A stretch of 33,213 nucleotides of DNA from Propionibacteriaceae bacterium (GCA_905372155.1 CAJPNZ010000025.1:1-33213); one strand, 5' to 3'. Shown: positions 1 through 8,839, counted from the stretch's first letter. Numbers and translations are program-made. Notes: a model not told the origin generated them from the sequence alone.

Positions 1-716
1 GCACCGGCTCCTCCCGCCCCGATTCCGGAAATCACACCCGCGCCGCCACCGCCGGGAATGCTGCCCCCACCAGCGCCGCCACCGCCGGGAATGCTGCCCC
101 CGCCACCGCCGGAAGTGTCACCTCCGCCGCCATGGGAACTGTTGTTGCCGTCCTCGATCTTTTTGATCTCTTTCGGTGGTACGGGGCCAGTTTCGATATC
201 AGGGCGGTTTCCATTCAAGCTTTTGGCCATGGTGTCCAAGGCCTTCTTGGAGAGCTCCTCGCGTTTCAGGTTGTTCTGCTGGGAGACTCCCTCGAGGTAC
301 TTTTCCACGGGCATGAGAACGCCCGCCCACTCCACTTTCTCGGTGATGTTCTTGATGCCCGATTCCAGGGGGGAGAGCAGCTCCGGCGAGAGATTGCGGA
401 AGGTCTCCCCGGCATCGGATATGGCCTTGCGGGCCTCGTCGTGGCTTTCCTTCAGGGTCTTGATGTTCTTCTCATGCCGGTCGTAGGCGCTCAGGTAGCT
501 GCCGAGCTGCTTGTCGATCATCTCCCCGACCTTTCCGGTGAGGCCGGGATTCTTCTTGACATCCGTCACCAATTTGCGCGCCTTAGCGAGGGCGGCATCC
601 ACCTGGAATTGGTTCATGGTGTCGAATATGCCATCAACGAAGCTGATCAGCTCCGAGACGTTTCGCAGTCTGTCGTAGTAGGGGCTGTCTGAAGCCGTGC
701 AGACGTTTCCTGACAT
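1..716 (-). CDS. Hypothetical protein with Gly-rich tail, 3' end outside window
   Basis: The frame is open from an ATG at 716 to the window edge, so the C-terminus is missing; at least 238 residues are visible. An AGGAAGG ribosome site precedes the start. The first ~190 residues are charged and look alpha-helical, with no signal peptide and no transmembrane segment; the tail then becomes a Gly/Ser/Pro linker with a duplicated GGSIPGGGGAG unit. It lies 4 bases after the stop of the minus-strand gene ending at 721, so the two are almost certainly cotranscribed. Helical body plus low-complexity Gly tail resembles ESX (type VII) associated secreted proteins of Actinobacteria, but no WXG motif is seen and this parallel is only an inference. 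No enzymatic function is assigned. Confidence 0.75.
   Translation of the reverse strand, partial: MSGNVCTASDSPYYDRLRNVSELISFVDGIFDTMNQFQVDAALAKARKLVTDVKKNPGLTGKVGEMIDKQLGSYLSAYDRHEKNIKTLKESHDEARKAISDAGETFRNLSPELLSPLESGIKNITEKVEWAGVLMPVEKYLEGVSQQNNLKREELSKKALDTMAKSLNGNRPDIETGPVPPKEIKKIEDGNNSSHGGGGDTSGGGGGSIPGGGGAGGGSIPGGGGAGVISGIGAGGAG
41..106. repeat. Two tandem 33-bp coding repeats
   Basis: Two near-identical 33-bp units start at 41 and 74 inside the partial minus-strand gene. They encode the repeated GGSIPGGGGAG block of its Gly-rich tail. Such in-frame minisatellites expand and contract by slippage, so the tail length probably varies between strains. Confidence 0.8.
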
Positions 717-720
717 GGTG

Positions 721-1338
721 TCAGCCTTCCTGGGACGTGGAGGTGTTGATCGGGGGGAGGGAGGCCGTGGGCGCGTTGTAGGAGTAGGGGCCCGGGCCGG
801 TCGCGGTGGTGGAAGGCATTGCTGCCGCCTGGAGCTTTGTCTGCAGGTTCGCCTGGATGGCTTCGGCATCCTGCTCGTCGTTCTCCATGGCCCTGACGGT
901 GTCCTGGAGGGCCTCGACGAACTTCTCGATCTGGTCTCCCAGAGTCTGGAACTCGTCCCGCATGAAGAGCAGTTTCTGCTGGTAGCTCTTCTTGTAGGCG
1001 ACTGCAGCGTCCTCGACGCCCCACTTGCTCTCCGTTTGGGCGTCGTGCATGGACTCGAACTTCTTGGCGAGGTCGTAGTTGGTGGGCCTCGCCTCGTCCC
1101 GCATCGTCTTCTCGGTCTGATCCGTCTGATTCTTGTCGTAGCCGTACCCGTCGCCACCCGCGCCGTACCCATCGCTTCCCGCTTCACCGGCTGGGGCCGA
1201 GGTGGCGGAATAGGCTCCCGCGGGCGGGGCGGCGGCGCCGTTGCCGATCGGCTGTGCCGTCTGGGGCGCAGAGGCGGTGCTGTTCGATTCTTCGGCAGAG
1301 GGGGTGCTGCCAGTTCCCCCATACGTGGGATGCGACAT
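721..1338 (-). CDS. Hypothetical protein, disordered N-terminus and helical core
   Basis: This 205-residue protein starts at ATG 1338 with GGAG upstream. Residues 1-75 are a low-complexity Ser/Ala/Pro/Gly/Tyr segment with no hydrophobic core, so no classical signal peptide. Residues ~80-170 are predicted helical by eye (KTMRDEARPTNYDLAKKFES, then a long E/Q/K/L-rich stretch) and the C-terminus is again Pro/Ser/Thr-rich. It is followed 4 bases later by the partial gene at 716, forming a two-gene unit. Composition and pairing suggest an ESX-type secreted or cell-surface partner pair, but there is no diagnostic motif, and function is unknown. Confidence 0.7.
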   Translation of the reverse strand: MSHPTYGGTGSTPSAEESNSTASAPQTAQPIGNGAAAPPAGAYSATSAPAGEAGSDGYGAGGDGYGYDKNQTDQTEKTMRDEARPTNYDLAKKFESMHDAQTESKWGVEDAAVAYKKSYQQKLLFMRDEFQTLGDQIEKFVEALQDTVRAMENDEQDAEAIQANLQTKLQAAAMPSTTATGPGPYSYNAPTASLPPINTSTSQEG

Positions 1339-1608
1339 CTGATGCTCCTGCAGGGATGAAATTTGAGGTCTCGTACATCATAGGTGCTAGACGGGTCGTG
1401 CTGAAGCGGTGAGCCCTGCACACCAAGGCCTTATTGGGACCAGCGACGAGGTCTCGAACCCCCGGCAGCCGATCACGAGGGCAGGATGACGGAGGGGCTT
1501 TCTTGGATGGTGTAACCCACCCCCACCAGCCGGTCGCGCGGGTAGAGTGATGCATCGTCGTTGGCGCCAAAATTGCGCCCGAAGCCGCCCATGAGACCGG
1601 AGCCGCCC

Positions 1609-1782
1609 ATGCAAGTCGACTACCACAACATGGAACTCGCACGACAGGTGCTGGACCGCCAGGCCAGCGGCCACCTTCCGGGCGTGAAGGATTCCCGGGA
1701 CAACCCGTCCTCCGGGATGAGCTGGTCCCTGTTCCGGGCCGGTGGTCCGGACTGCTTCCAACGGGCCCAAGAGAATGGCTGA
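1609..1782 (+). CDS. Small ORF, possible truncated gene
   Basis: A 57-codon ORF begins at ATG 1609 (GGAG about 10 bases upstream) with MQVDYHNMELARQVLDRQAS and ends at 1782, overlapping the start of the next gene by 8 bases. An in-frame TTG at 1561 and an ATG at 1591 are alternative starts. The N-terminus reads like the first helix of a WXG100/LXG-type protein, but the remainder loses that character, so it could be a degraded relic. The overlap with the downstream start supports translation; nothing else does. Confidence 0.35.
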   Translation: MQVDYHNMELARQVLDRQASGHLPGVKDSRDNPSSGMSWSLFRAGGPDCFQRAQENG

Positions 1783-2353
1783 TCGGTTCAGACTATGGGG
1801 GATGCTCGACGCCAACCCCACCGCGAGGATGGTCGTTCGGGGAATCGACCCGGTTCCCCTCGTGGAGCTCGCCCGGGCGAGCCTGGGCGGTCTGAAGTGG
1901 GGAACCAGGTACCGGGACGCGAAGATCCAGTGGCAACCCGCCCTGCGCGGCGACTCCCCGTGGGTGGTGCACGTCATGAGCCGGGGGGAGAAGGCGGGTT
2001 GGAAACCGAACCTGACCGATCTGTTTCCGGAAGATTTCAACCTGATCCCCGGCATCCGGGAACACATGGGGGAACAGTACGCCATCCTGGCCGCCCGTCC
2101 CCTCGAACCGGCTCTCGCCGACCTCGTCGTCTCCGTCGAACAACGCTACGAGAGCACCAACAAGAACCTCTTCGCCGAGAAGGCCCTGGAGGTCGTCGTG
2201 AAGGCCGTGGAAGCCCGGGGCCACAGGGTGGAGCAGATGTATGCGGTCAAGCCCAAGGATCTGGAACAGACATGCCCCCTCAACAGGAACACCCGCGTTC
2301 TGGTGGAGAAGGAGGCCAAGCGGCTGGTGAAGGCCGCGCGGAAAGGTCTCTAG
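1775..2353 (+). CDS. Hypothetical protein, 192 aa
   Basis: The ORF from ATG 1775 encodes 192 residues with normal actinobacterial codon use. A GTG at 1742 and an ATG at 1802 are alternative starts; ATG 1775 is preferred because it overlaps the upstream small ORF and the sequence starts well (MADRFRLWGMLDANPTARM). The protein is mixed alpha/beta by appearance, has no signal peptide or membrane helix, and ends in a basic Lys/Arg-rich helix (EKEAKRLVKAARKGL). I do not recognise the family. It converges on the ABC permease gene, with a strong hairpin between the two. Confidence 0.6.
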   Translation: MADRFRLWGMLDANPTARMVVRGIDPVPLVELARASLGGLKWGTRYRDAKIQWQPALRGDSPWVVHVMSRGEKAGWKPNLTDLFPEDFNLIPGIREHMGEQYAILAARPLEPALADLVVSVEQRYESTNKNLFAEKALEVVVKAVEARGHRVEQMYAVKPKDLEQTCPLNRNTRVLVEKEAKRLVKAARKGL

Positions 2354-2360
2354 CGGTGCG

Positions 2361-2400
2361 GTGAGGGGGTGCGCCGCATGTACACGACACACCCCCTCAC
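2361..2400. terminator. Hairpin between convergent genes
   Basis: GTGAGGGGGTG at 2361-2371 pairs perfectly with CACCCCCTCAC at 2390-2400 (11-bp stem, 18-nt loop). It lies 8 bases after the plus-strand gene ending at 2353 and 40 bases past the permease stop on the other strand. There is no T-tract on either side, so it would be a U-less bidirectional terminator of the kind common in high-GC Actinobacteria. Confidence 0.6.
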
Positions 2401-2439
2401 GGATGTGGTTGTGACGACGGGCACCGAGGCCCGGGTGCG

Positions 2440-3420
2440 CTACCTGTTCTTGCGCTCGTCGATGATGATGGCGATGACGATGATTCCGCCCTTGACCACC
2501 ATCTGCCAGTACGGGGAGACGTTCAACAGGCTGAGGCCGTTGTTGATGACGCCGATGATGAGGGTACCGACCATGACACCCCAGACGGTGCCGATACCGC
2601 CGTTGAAGGAGGTGCCGCCGATGACGGTGGCGGTGATGACGTCGAGCTCCATCATGTTGCCGTAGGCCGGGGCTCCGGAACCGGTACGGGCGGTCAGGAT
2701 CACGCCCGCCAACCCGGCCAGCAGACCGATCAGGGCGTAGATCTTGAGGTGCGTCTTCGGCACCGAGATCCCGGACACCTTCGCGGCCATCTCGTTGCCG
2801 CCGATGGCGTAGACGTGACGTCCGAAACGGGTCCGGTTCAGCACGAACCACATCACGCCGGCGGCGAGCACCAGGATGATGATGGGGGTGACCCCCTGCC
2901 CGATGAGGTTGAAGTTCCACGCGGTCCCGGAGATCGGACGGCCGTCGGTGTACAGGTTCGCGGCGCCACGGGCGGCGGTCATCATGCCGAGGGTGGCGAC
3001 GAACGGCGGGATCCGGAAGACCGCCACCAGGCTGCCGACGATGGTACCGACCAGCGTGCCCACCGCCAGCGCCGCCAGCACGGACACGAAGATCGGCAGG
3101 GCGGGCAGGTCGCGGATGAAGGTGTTGGGGCCCGGAGGCTGGGCCAGGGAGGCGGCGACGACGGCGGCGAGGGCGGCGGTGGCGCCGACTGACAGGTCGA
3201 TGCCCTTGGTGATGATCGCCGCCATCATGCCGAGGCCGATGATGCCGATGGGAGCAACCTGCACGATGACGTTGAGGAGGTTCTGCAGCTGCAGGAACCG
3301 GCCCTCGGTGATAATGCCGAGCAGGATCACGAATCCGAGCAGGATGAAGACGATCGAGTACTTCTTCAGGAACTCCCCGAATTCGAGGCTCGAACGAGTG
3401 GCGGTTGCGGTTTCAGTCAT
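2440..3420 (-). CDS. Sugar ABC transporter permease (RbsC family), probably inositol
   Basis: This 326-residue integral membrane protein belongs to the BPD_transp_2 (RbsC/XylH/AraH) family. After a soluble N-terminus it has about nine to ten hydrophobic segments, starting YSIVFILLGFVILLGIITEG, and the family hallmarks GIDLSVGA and YAIGGNEMAAKVSGI are visible. The start is ATG 3420, overlapping the ATPase stop by 8 bases; the upstream GTG-initiated extension is just ATPase gene read in another frame. It forms the channel of the importer with the ATPase (3413-4936) and the lipoprotein (4983-5996). Substrate cannot be read from the permease; inositol is inferred from the neighbouring IolE/G/H-like operon. 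Confidence 0.92.
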   Translation of the reverse strand: MTETATATRSSLEFGEFLKKYSIVFILLGFVILLGIITEGRFLQLQNLLNVIVQVAPIGIIGLGMMAAIITKGIDLSVGATAALAAVVAASLAQPPGPNTFIRDLPALPIFVSVLAALAVGTLVGTIVGSLVAVFRIPPFVATLGMMTAARGAANLYTDGRPISGTAWNFNLIGQGVTPIIILVLAAGVMWFVLNRTRFGRHVYAIGGNEMAAKVSGISVPKTHLKIYALIGLLAGLAGVILTARTGSGAPAYGNMMELDVITATVIGGTSFNGGIGTVWGVMVGTLIIGVINNGLSLLNVSPYWQMVVKGGIIVIAIIIDERKNR

Positions 3421-4936
3421 TGGGGTTTCCTTCGCTCGCGGCGACCTCGTCGCCGCCGGTTGCCAGGTGCATGACGGACTCCTGATTGGCCTCCTCGCGG
3501 GAGAGCTCACCGGAGATGCGTCCCTCGTGCATCACGAGGATGCGGTCACTCATGCCGAGCACCTCTGGCAGCTCGGAGGAGACCATGATGATTGCCTTGC
3601 CCTCCTGGGCCAGCATGGACATGAGACGGTGGATCTCGGACTTCGCGCCCACGTCGATGCCGCGGGTGGGTTCGTCGATCATCAACACGTCCGGGACGGT
3701 CAGCAACCAGCGGGAAATCAGCGCCTTCTGCTGGTTGCCGCCCGAGAGGTTCTTGATCAACTGGCTCAACGACGGGGTCTTGATGCGAAGCTTCTCGCGC
3801 TGGTCCTCGGAGTCCTTCCGCATCTCGCCGACGTGGAGAACACCGCGGGGGCTGTAACGGGGCAGGGCCGCGGCCGTGATGTTGTCGCGCACCGACAGCA
3901 CCCCCATGATGCCGTTCAGCTTGCGGTCCTCCGTCAGCAGCGCCATGCCCGCCCGGATGGCGTCCGAGGGCTGTTTGATCCTCAGCGCTCTGCCGTTGAG
4001 GACGATTTCCCCGGAGTCGGCCTTCTCGATGCCGAAGATGGTCTCCAGCACCTCGGTGCGGCCCGCGCCCATCAGCCCCGCGAGCCCGAGGATCTCGCCC
4101 CGGTGCAGCTCGAAGCTGACGTCCTTGACCACGGCGCCCCGGTTGAGGCCCTGCACCGAGAGCACCACCTCGCCGATCTCGGCCTCCTCCTTCGGGAACA
4201 GGTCCGTCAGCTCGCGGCCCACCATCAGTTTGATGAGCTTGTCGCGGTCGAGTTCCTTCGCCGGGTAGGAACCGACGTGCTTGCCGTCGCGGAAGACGGT
4301 GATGTCGTCGGAGATCCGGAAGACCTCGTCCATCTTGTGGGTGATGTAGATGATGGCGACCCCGAAGTCGGTCAGGCGCTTGATCATCCCGTGCAGGTGC
4401 GCCACCTCGCGTTCCGGAATGGCCGAGGTGGGTTCGTCCATGATGATGATCTTCGCGTCGTAGCTGATGGCCTTGGCAATCTCGACCATCTGCTGTTTCG
4501 ACACCGTCAGGTCCTTCATCCGGGCCCTCGGGTCGATGTCGATCTTCCACTCGTCGAAGAGTTCACGGGTCTTGCGGAACATGGCGGCGGGGCTGAGCAG
4601 CCCCAGCCGGCTGCGCGGCTCGCGGCCCAGCCAGATGTTCTCCGCCACCATCATCTCGGGGACGGGGGACAGCTCCTGGTGGATCATCGAGATGCCGTGC
4701 TCCAGGCCGTCCTTGGTGTCCTTGAACCTCACGATGTCGCCCGCCAGCTCGACAGTTCCCTCATCGGGGGTGTACATGCCGATCAGGCACTTCATGAGAG
4801 TGGATTTGCCGGCCCCGTTCTCGCCCATCAGCGAGTGCACGGTGCCGCTGCGGACGTCAAGATTGACGTTGTCCAACGCCACGACGCCCGGGAAGGTCTT
4901 GCGGATGCCCTGCATCCGCAGAATTACCTCTTGCAT
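3413..4936 (-). CDS. Sugar ABC transporter ATP-binding protein (RbsA/MglA family)
   Basis: The 507-residue protein is a tandem ABC ATPase, the full usual length for RbsA/MglA. Domain 1 has Walker A GENGAGKST, the degenerate signature LTVSKQQMVEIAKA and Walker B IIIMDEPTSAI. Domain 2 has the atypical Walker A GLMGAGRTE normal for this family, signature LSGGNQQK and Walker B VLMIDEPTRGID. It energises import of the sugar captured by the lipoprotein upstream. ATG 4936 has GGGAG 5-6 bases upstream and lies 46 bases after the lipoprotein stop; its own stop overlaps the permease start, implying translational coupling. Confidence 0.95.
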   Translation of the reverse strand: MQEVILRMQGIRKTFPGVVALDNVNLDVRSGTVHSLMGENGAGKSTLMKCLIGMYTPDEGTVELAGDIVRFKDTKDGLEHGISMIHQELSPVPEMMVAENIWLGREPRSRLGLLSPAAMFRKTRELFDEWKIDIDPRARMKDLTVSKQQMVEIAKAISYDAKIIIMDEPTSAIPEREVAHLHGMIKRLTDFGVAIIYITHKMDEVFRISDDITVFRDGKHVGSYPAKELDRDKLIKLMVGRELTDLFPKEEAEIGEVVLSVQGLNRGAVVKDVSFELHRGEILGLAGLMGAGRTEVLETIFGIEKADSGEIVLNGRALRIKQPSDAIRAGMALLTEDRKLNGIMGVLSVRDNITAAALPRYSPRGVLHVGEMRKDSEDQREKLRIKTPSLSQLIKNLSGGNQQKALISRWLLTVPDVLMIDEPTRGIDVGAKSEIHRLMSMLAQEGKAIIMVSSELPEVLGMSDRILVMHEGRISGELSREEANQESVMHLATGGDEVAASEGNPND

Positions 4937-4982
4937 TGGTTCTCCCTGCTCAAGGGGACGGGAGTTCCCGGCCCCTGCGTCG

Positions 4983-5996
4983 TCACTGCTGGAACTGGCT
5001 CATGTTCTCGGGCGTGACCAGCTGGTAGGGGACGTTGATGACGTCCGGTACCTCGTCGCCGTTGATCATCTTGATCGCGGTGTCGACCCCTGCCTGTCCC
5101 TGGCCCTTGGCGTCCTGGAAGACGGTGACCTCCAGCTTGCCCGCGGCCATGGCGGCCAGCGCGTCGCCGGTGGCATCCACGCCACCCACGACCACCTTGT
5201 CGAGCATGCCGGCGTTCTCGAAGGCATTGATGGCGCCGAGGGCCATCTCGTCGTTGTTGGCGCAGATGACGTCGACCTGCTGCCCGGACTGGATCAGGTT
5301 CTCGGCCAGCGCGAGCCCCTTGTCGCGCATCCAGAGGCCGGTCTGGTTGAACACGACCTTCATGTTGTACTTCGCGGCGATCTCCTCGCAGCCCTTGGTG
5401 CGCTGCTGGGCGGCCTCCTGGGTGGGATCGCCCTGCAGGATGGCGACGTTGCCCTGCTGGTTCGACAGCTTGGCCAGCTGCTCCATCTCGAGCTGGCCAG
5501 CCACCAGGGAGTCGGAGCCGACGTAAGGCACGCCCTTGGGCAGTTCGGAGGGACGGCGGTTCACGTAGACCAGTGGGATGTTCGCCGCCTTCGCCTTCTG
5601 GGTGATCTGGGCGGTGGTGGCGGTGTCCTGTGGCAGGACAATGAGGGCGTCGACACCGGAAGCGATGAAGTTCTCGATCTGGTTGAGCTGGACCTCGATC
5701 TTCTCCTCGGCGGAGGTGACGCTCACCTCGGCGCCGGCGGCCTCGGCCCGCTCCTTGATGGAGTTGGCCACGTTCTGGAGGAACTGGTCCAGCAGCGGGA
5801 AGGAAGCGCCGATCTTCACCTTCTTGCCGTCTTTCGGTTTGATGACCTCGGCGGGGGCGTAGTCCTGCGTGGTGACGGCCACCGGCTGGCCGTCTTCACC
5901 AGTGGTGCCCGGCAACGGGTCGCTGGTCATGCCGCATCCGCTCAGCGCAAGCATCGCGCTGAGCGTGAGAACGGCGAACTTCGGTACTCGCTTCAT
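4983..5996 (-). CDS. Sugar-binding lipoprotein (Peripla_BP_4), inositol-binding-like
   Basis: This is the extracellular solute-binding subunit of the importer. It has a Sec/lipoprotein signal with lipobox LSGC (residues 18-21 of the ATG form), then a RbsB/LacI-like periplasmic-binding fold starting VKIGASFPLLDQF. IPLVYVNRRP, CANNDEMALGAINAF and the two-lobe layout match the ribose/inositol/galactose clade. ATG 5996 is chosen because GAGGAA lies ~10 bases upstream; a GTG at 5999 is equally in frame. First gene of the SBP-ATPase-permease operon, behind a good promoter at 6063-6092. A myo-inositol ligand is inferred from resemblance to IbpA-type proteins and from the nearby iol-like operon; ribose remains possible. 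Confidence 0.92.
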   Translation of the reverse strand: MKRVPKFAVLTLSAMLALSGCGMTSDPLPGTTGEDGQPVAVTTQDYAPAEVIKPKDGKKVKIGASFPLLDQFLQNVANSIKERAEAAGAEVSVTSAEEKIEVQLNQIENFIASGVDALIVLPQDTATTAQITQKAKAANIPLVYVNRRPSELPKGVPYVGSDSLVAGQLEMEQLAKLSNQQGNVAILQGDPTQEAAQQRTKGCEEIAAKYNMKVVFNQTGLWMRDKGLALAENLIQSGQQVDVICANNDEMALGAINAFENAGMLDKVVVGGVDATGDALAAMAAGKLEVTVFQDAKGQGQAGVDTAIKMINGDEVPDVINVPYQLVTPENMSQFQQ

Positions 5997-6062
5997 CACT
6001 TCTCACTTCCTCGTGTCGGTGTCCCGAACAGGACCTGGAAGTCGCCTCCCTGCGACGAGTCG

Positions 6063-6092
6063 ATCCTGTCGCACAAAGGCATGGAATGTCAA
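6063..6092 (-). promoter_or_regulatory. Promoter of the sugar ABC operon
   Basis: On the minus strand a perfect -35 TTGACA (6087-6092) is followed after 18 bases by CAGGAT (6063-6068), a common actinobacterial -10 form. The predicted start lies about 60 bases before the lipoprotein ATG. The -35 is inside ATTGACA-TTC-CAT, a pattern shared with the promoter at 10830-10858. Confidence 0.65.
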
Positions 6093-6141
6093 TACAAATG
6101 GTCGGGCGCCGAAGTGTGAGACGGTTCAATCAATTCAGGGG

Positions 6142-7737
6142 TCACTCGTAGGGCAGGTAGCCGTTGCGGTGGATCTCCTCCAGGTCCATGCGGGCCCGCA
6201 GGATCCGGGCGGTTCCGTCGCTGATTCTCCGTTCCCGGACGAACTGGTCCAGCAGCTCCCGTTTCCGTTTGAGCACGGCTCCGTGGAGGCGTTCGAGGGC
6301 GACGATCTCCGCCACGTCCTCCTCCTCGTCGTCGGCCCCGATGTGGGCCGCGATGTCGTCGAGGCGCTCCTCCATGGCCTCGGCGATCCGTGGGGAAACC
6401 CCTGCCTGCTCGGCCAGGGTGGGCAGTTCGGGGCGAACGGCCTCCAGGATCGCCAGCCGCCCCTCGGTGGCGAGCTGTTCCTCGGTCAGCTCGGCCTCCT
6501 CGTCGTCGCCGGTGTGACCGCCCTTGGCGGCCCACGCGATCACCTTGGGCAGCAGCGGACCCTGCACCGCCATCCCGATCACGATCGCGAGGGCGGCGAC
6601 GAGAACCACCTCGTCGCGGTAGGGGAACGGTGAACCGTCTTTCATGGCCAGGGGGATCGACAGCGCGATCGCCAGGGAAACCCCGCCGCGGAAGGCCGAG
6701 ATCGCGCTGACGACCCGGGCCCGGTAGCTCAGGCGCCGTTGCCGCTGTTCGGGCCGGCGGTCGAGGGCGCGGATGATCATGACCGTGATCTGCAGGAACA
6801 CGAAACGGGAGACCACCAGGGTCACGGCCACGCCGACCGCGATGCCCGCCAGCGTCAGGAGCTCGGAGAAACGGAAGTTGACGACCAGCAGGCGCGTCTC
6901 GATGCCGATCAGCAGGAACAGGGCGCCGTTGAGCAGGCTGGTGGCCAGCGGCCAGAAATGCTCCGCCTGGGTCCGCGACTCGGGGGTGCTGAGCTGGTTC
7001 GACAGCGTCGAGATGATCAGGCCCGCCACCACCGCCGCCAGCACCCCGGAGGCGTGCACCAGCTCCGCCGCCAGATAGGCGGCGTACGGGGTGACCAGGA
7101 GGGCCATGTTGATGGTGATGGGCTCGTGGAGGCGACGAAAAGCCGGGTAGGCGACCGCGGCGACGGCGATCCCGATGAGGATCCCACCGAAGAACGAGAC
7201 CACGGCCATGCGCGTGATGTCCCAGGGGGTGTACTGGCCGCCGAGCGCCAGGCCGACGGCGATGGTGTAGACCACCAGGGCGGTGCCGTCGTTGGTGAGG
7301 CTCTCGGCCTTCAACAGCATGAACTGGCGGCGGGGCAGGCCCTTGGCCAGGGCGGCCGCGGCGGTGGCGTCGGGCGGGGCGACGGCGGCACCCAGGATCA
7401 GGGCCGCCTCCCACGGGATCCCAAGCGACGACACGATCCACGCCACGGCGAAGGCGGTGGCCACCACGAACACCGTCGAGGTGATCAGGATGCCGCGCAG
7501 GTCGCGTCGGATGGCGTTCTTGGAGGTGGTGAGGCTCTCCCAGAACAACAGGCCCGGGAGGAACAGCAGCAGCACCACCTCGGGGGGCATGTGAAGGCTT
7601 TCCAAGCCGGGTACGAAGGCCAGCGCGAACCCGAGGAGGACCTGCGTCAACGGCACCGGAAGACGCAACTTGGGGGCCAGGGCGTTGCCCGCCACCACCG
7701 CAATCCCGACTCCGACCGCGATGATGAGACCCTCCAT
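6142..7737 (-). CDS. Na+/H+ antiporter, CPA1 (NhaP/NHE-like) family
   Basis: The 531-residue protein has about 12 hydrophobic segments in residues 1-390, followed by an acidic cytoplasmic tail. Family motifs are visible: AVAPPDATAAAAL replaces the usual PTDPV region and retains the ion-site Asp, and ESLTNDGTALVVY carries the conserved E/ND pair. The tail (from ~residue 405) is rich in Asp/Glu and ends with helical repeats. It exports Na+ (or K+) for H+ at the cell membrane and contributes to pH and salt homeostasis. ATG 7737 has GGAAGGG upstream. It shares strand with the sugar operons but is separated by more than 140 bases from each, so it is probably its own unit. Confidence 0.93.
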   Translation of the reverse strand: MEGLIIAVGVGIAVVAGNALAPKLRLPVPLTQVLLGFALAFVPGLESLHMPPEVVLLLFLPGLLFWESLTTSKNAIRRDLRGILITSTVFVVATAFAVAWIVSSLGIPWEAALILGAAVAPPDATAAAALAKGLPRRQFMLLKAESLTNDGTALVVYTIAVGLALGGQYTPWDITRMAVVSFFGGILIGIAVAAVAYPAFRRLHEPITINMALLVTPYAAYLAAELVHASGVLAAVVAGLIISTLSNQLSTPESRTQAEHFWPLATSLLNGALFLLIGIETRLLVVNFRFSELLTLAGIAVGVAVTLVVSRFVFLQITVMIIRALDRRPEQRQRRLSYRARVVSAISAFRGGVSLAIALSIPLAMKDGSPFPYRDEVVLVAALAIVIGMAVQGPLLPKVIAWAAKGGHTGDDEEAELTEEQLATEGRLAILEAVRPELPTLAEQAGVSPRIAEAMEERLDDIAAHIGADDEEEDVAEIVALERLHGAVLKRKRELLDQFVRERRISDGTARILRARMDLEEIHRNGYLPYE

Positions 7738-7771
7738 GCGCCACCCTTCCCTGATTTCCCTCGGCGAATCC

Positions 7772-7788
7772 CCCGGCTTGGAGCCGGG
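7772..7788 (-). terminator. Short GC-rich hairpin between operons
   Basis: CCCGGCT (7772-7778), a 3-nt loop and AGCCGGG (7782-7788) form a perfect 7-bp hairpin. It lies ~185 bases beyond the stop of the iolH-like gene and ~35 bases before the antiporter start, with no T-run. It could terminate readthrough from the iol-like operon or be part of the antiporter leader. The rest of 7738-7972 holds no gene; only a CGTGAGCCTCACG palindrome near 7930 stands out. Confidence 0.35.
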
Positions 7789-7972
7789 CCGGTTGAATTA
7801 TCCCCCATGTCCCCAAACCGGTTTTGTTCTCCCTGGAGCTGGTCGTGCCGAAACCGAGGTGACCGTGTCCGGGGACTGGGGTCGGGTCTGTTTTCGGCTG
7901 CCGGGGGTTTCGACTCAGCCGTTCGCGTGAGCCTCACGTGCTGGCTCAACCAGCTTCGGGGAGAATCGGGGG

Positions 7973-8839
7973 CTACTTCGCGAACTCTTTCTCCAGGCGT
8001 TCACGCATCCGCACGTGGATGGCGTCGGCGTCCTCCTCCCAGCCGAAGACGCACACCGACAGCGGGCCGTCGTAGTCGATCTCCCGGAGATACCCGAAGA
8101 CCTCGTCCCACGGCACCTCGCCGTTGCCGATCTCGTTGTGCTGGTGGATGCGGGCGTCCACCCCGGGCGGGTTGATGATGTAGCGGTTCCCGACGTTCGC
8201 GAGATGGTTCCACACGTCCGCGACGTGCACGTGTCGCAGTCTCGGGCCGGCGTATTCCATCATCGCCCGCGGATCCCCCCGGCCCCCGGACAGGTGGAAC
8301 ATGTGCGGCAGGCAGAACTCGTAGTTCAGCCACGGCTTGTTCACCCCGCGCACGATCTGCACGGCACGCTCGTTGGTCTCGACGAAGTCGTAGGGGTGGG
8401 CCTCGATGGTGCACTCGATGCCGCGTTTCTCGAAGTCCGGGATCAGCTCCTCGATGGACCTGTAGAACTGGTGCTCCGACTTCAGGGGCTCGTTCGGGTC
8501 GCCCGAGAACTCGGTGGCGATCAGCGGCACCTCCAGCTCTTCAGCGATCTCCAGGAGACGACGGAAGTTGCGCACCTGGGCCTGGCGTTCCTGTTCGTCG
8601 GGCGAGGACCAGTTGAACACCGGGTTGAAGGTCCAGATCTTCACGCCGGAGGCGGCCATGGCCTTCCTGACCTTCGCGACCTCCGCGTCATCGACCTTGG
8701 GGTAGTGGTGCCACTCGTGGAAATCGGCACGCGGCGACAACTCGATGTACTCGTAGCCGAGATCGGCGGCCTTGAAGCATTCCTCGGCGACGCTGAGGTG
8801 GGGGTGGTACATCGACGGGTCCAGCAGGATTTTCACCAT
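7973..8839 (-). CDS. IolH-like sugar phosphate isomerase/epimerase (TIM barrel)
   Basis: A 288-residue AP_endonuc_2/xylose-isomerase-like TIM barrel. The N-terminus (LLDPSMYHPHLSVAEECFKA, then LGYEYIELSPRADF and the SPDEQERQ stretch) is the recognisable signature of IolH-type proteins of inositol clusters, whose exact reaction is poorly defined. Likely metal ligands are in EFSGDP, TIEAHPYDF and HVADVWNH. GAGGAGG precedes ATG 8839, 12 bases after the IolG-like stop; this is the last gene of the three-gene operon. The family and operon context are seen directly; a role in inositol catabolism is inference. Confidence 0.85.
   Translation of the reverse strand: MVKILLDPSMYHPHLSVAEECFKAADLGYEYIELSPRADFHEWHHYPKVDDAEVAKVRKAMAASGVKIWTFNPVFNWSSPDEQERQAQVRNFRRLLEIAEELEVPLIATEFSGDPNEPLKSEHQFYRSIEELIPDFEKRGIECTIEAHPYDFVETNERAVQIVRGVNKPWLNYEFCLPHMFHLSGGRGDPRAMMEYAGPRLRHVHVADVWNHLANVGNRYIINPPGVDARIHQHNEIGNGEVPWDEVFGYLREIDYDGPLSVCVFGWEEDADAIHVRMRERLEKEFAK

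Noticed and set aside
2876..5017. Long plus-strand open frame (713 codons) across the ABC transporter genes
   Set aside because: It is antisense to the clearly recognisable permease and ATPase genes; its translation is low-complexity His/Asp/Arg/Val-rich, typical of reverse-strand frames in GC-rich DNA.
7760..7812. Possible tRNA around the GC-rich hairpin
   Set aside because: No cloverleaf can be drawn: the GGTTGAATTAT stretch lacks the TTC loop pattern and there is no matching acceptor or anticodon arm.
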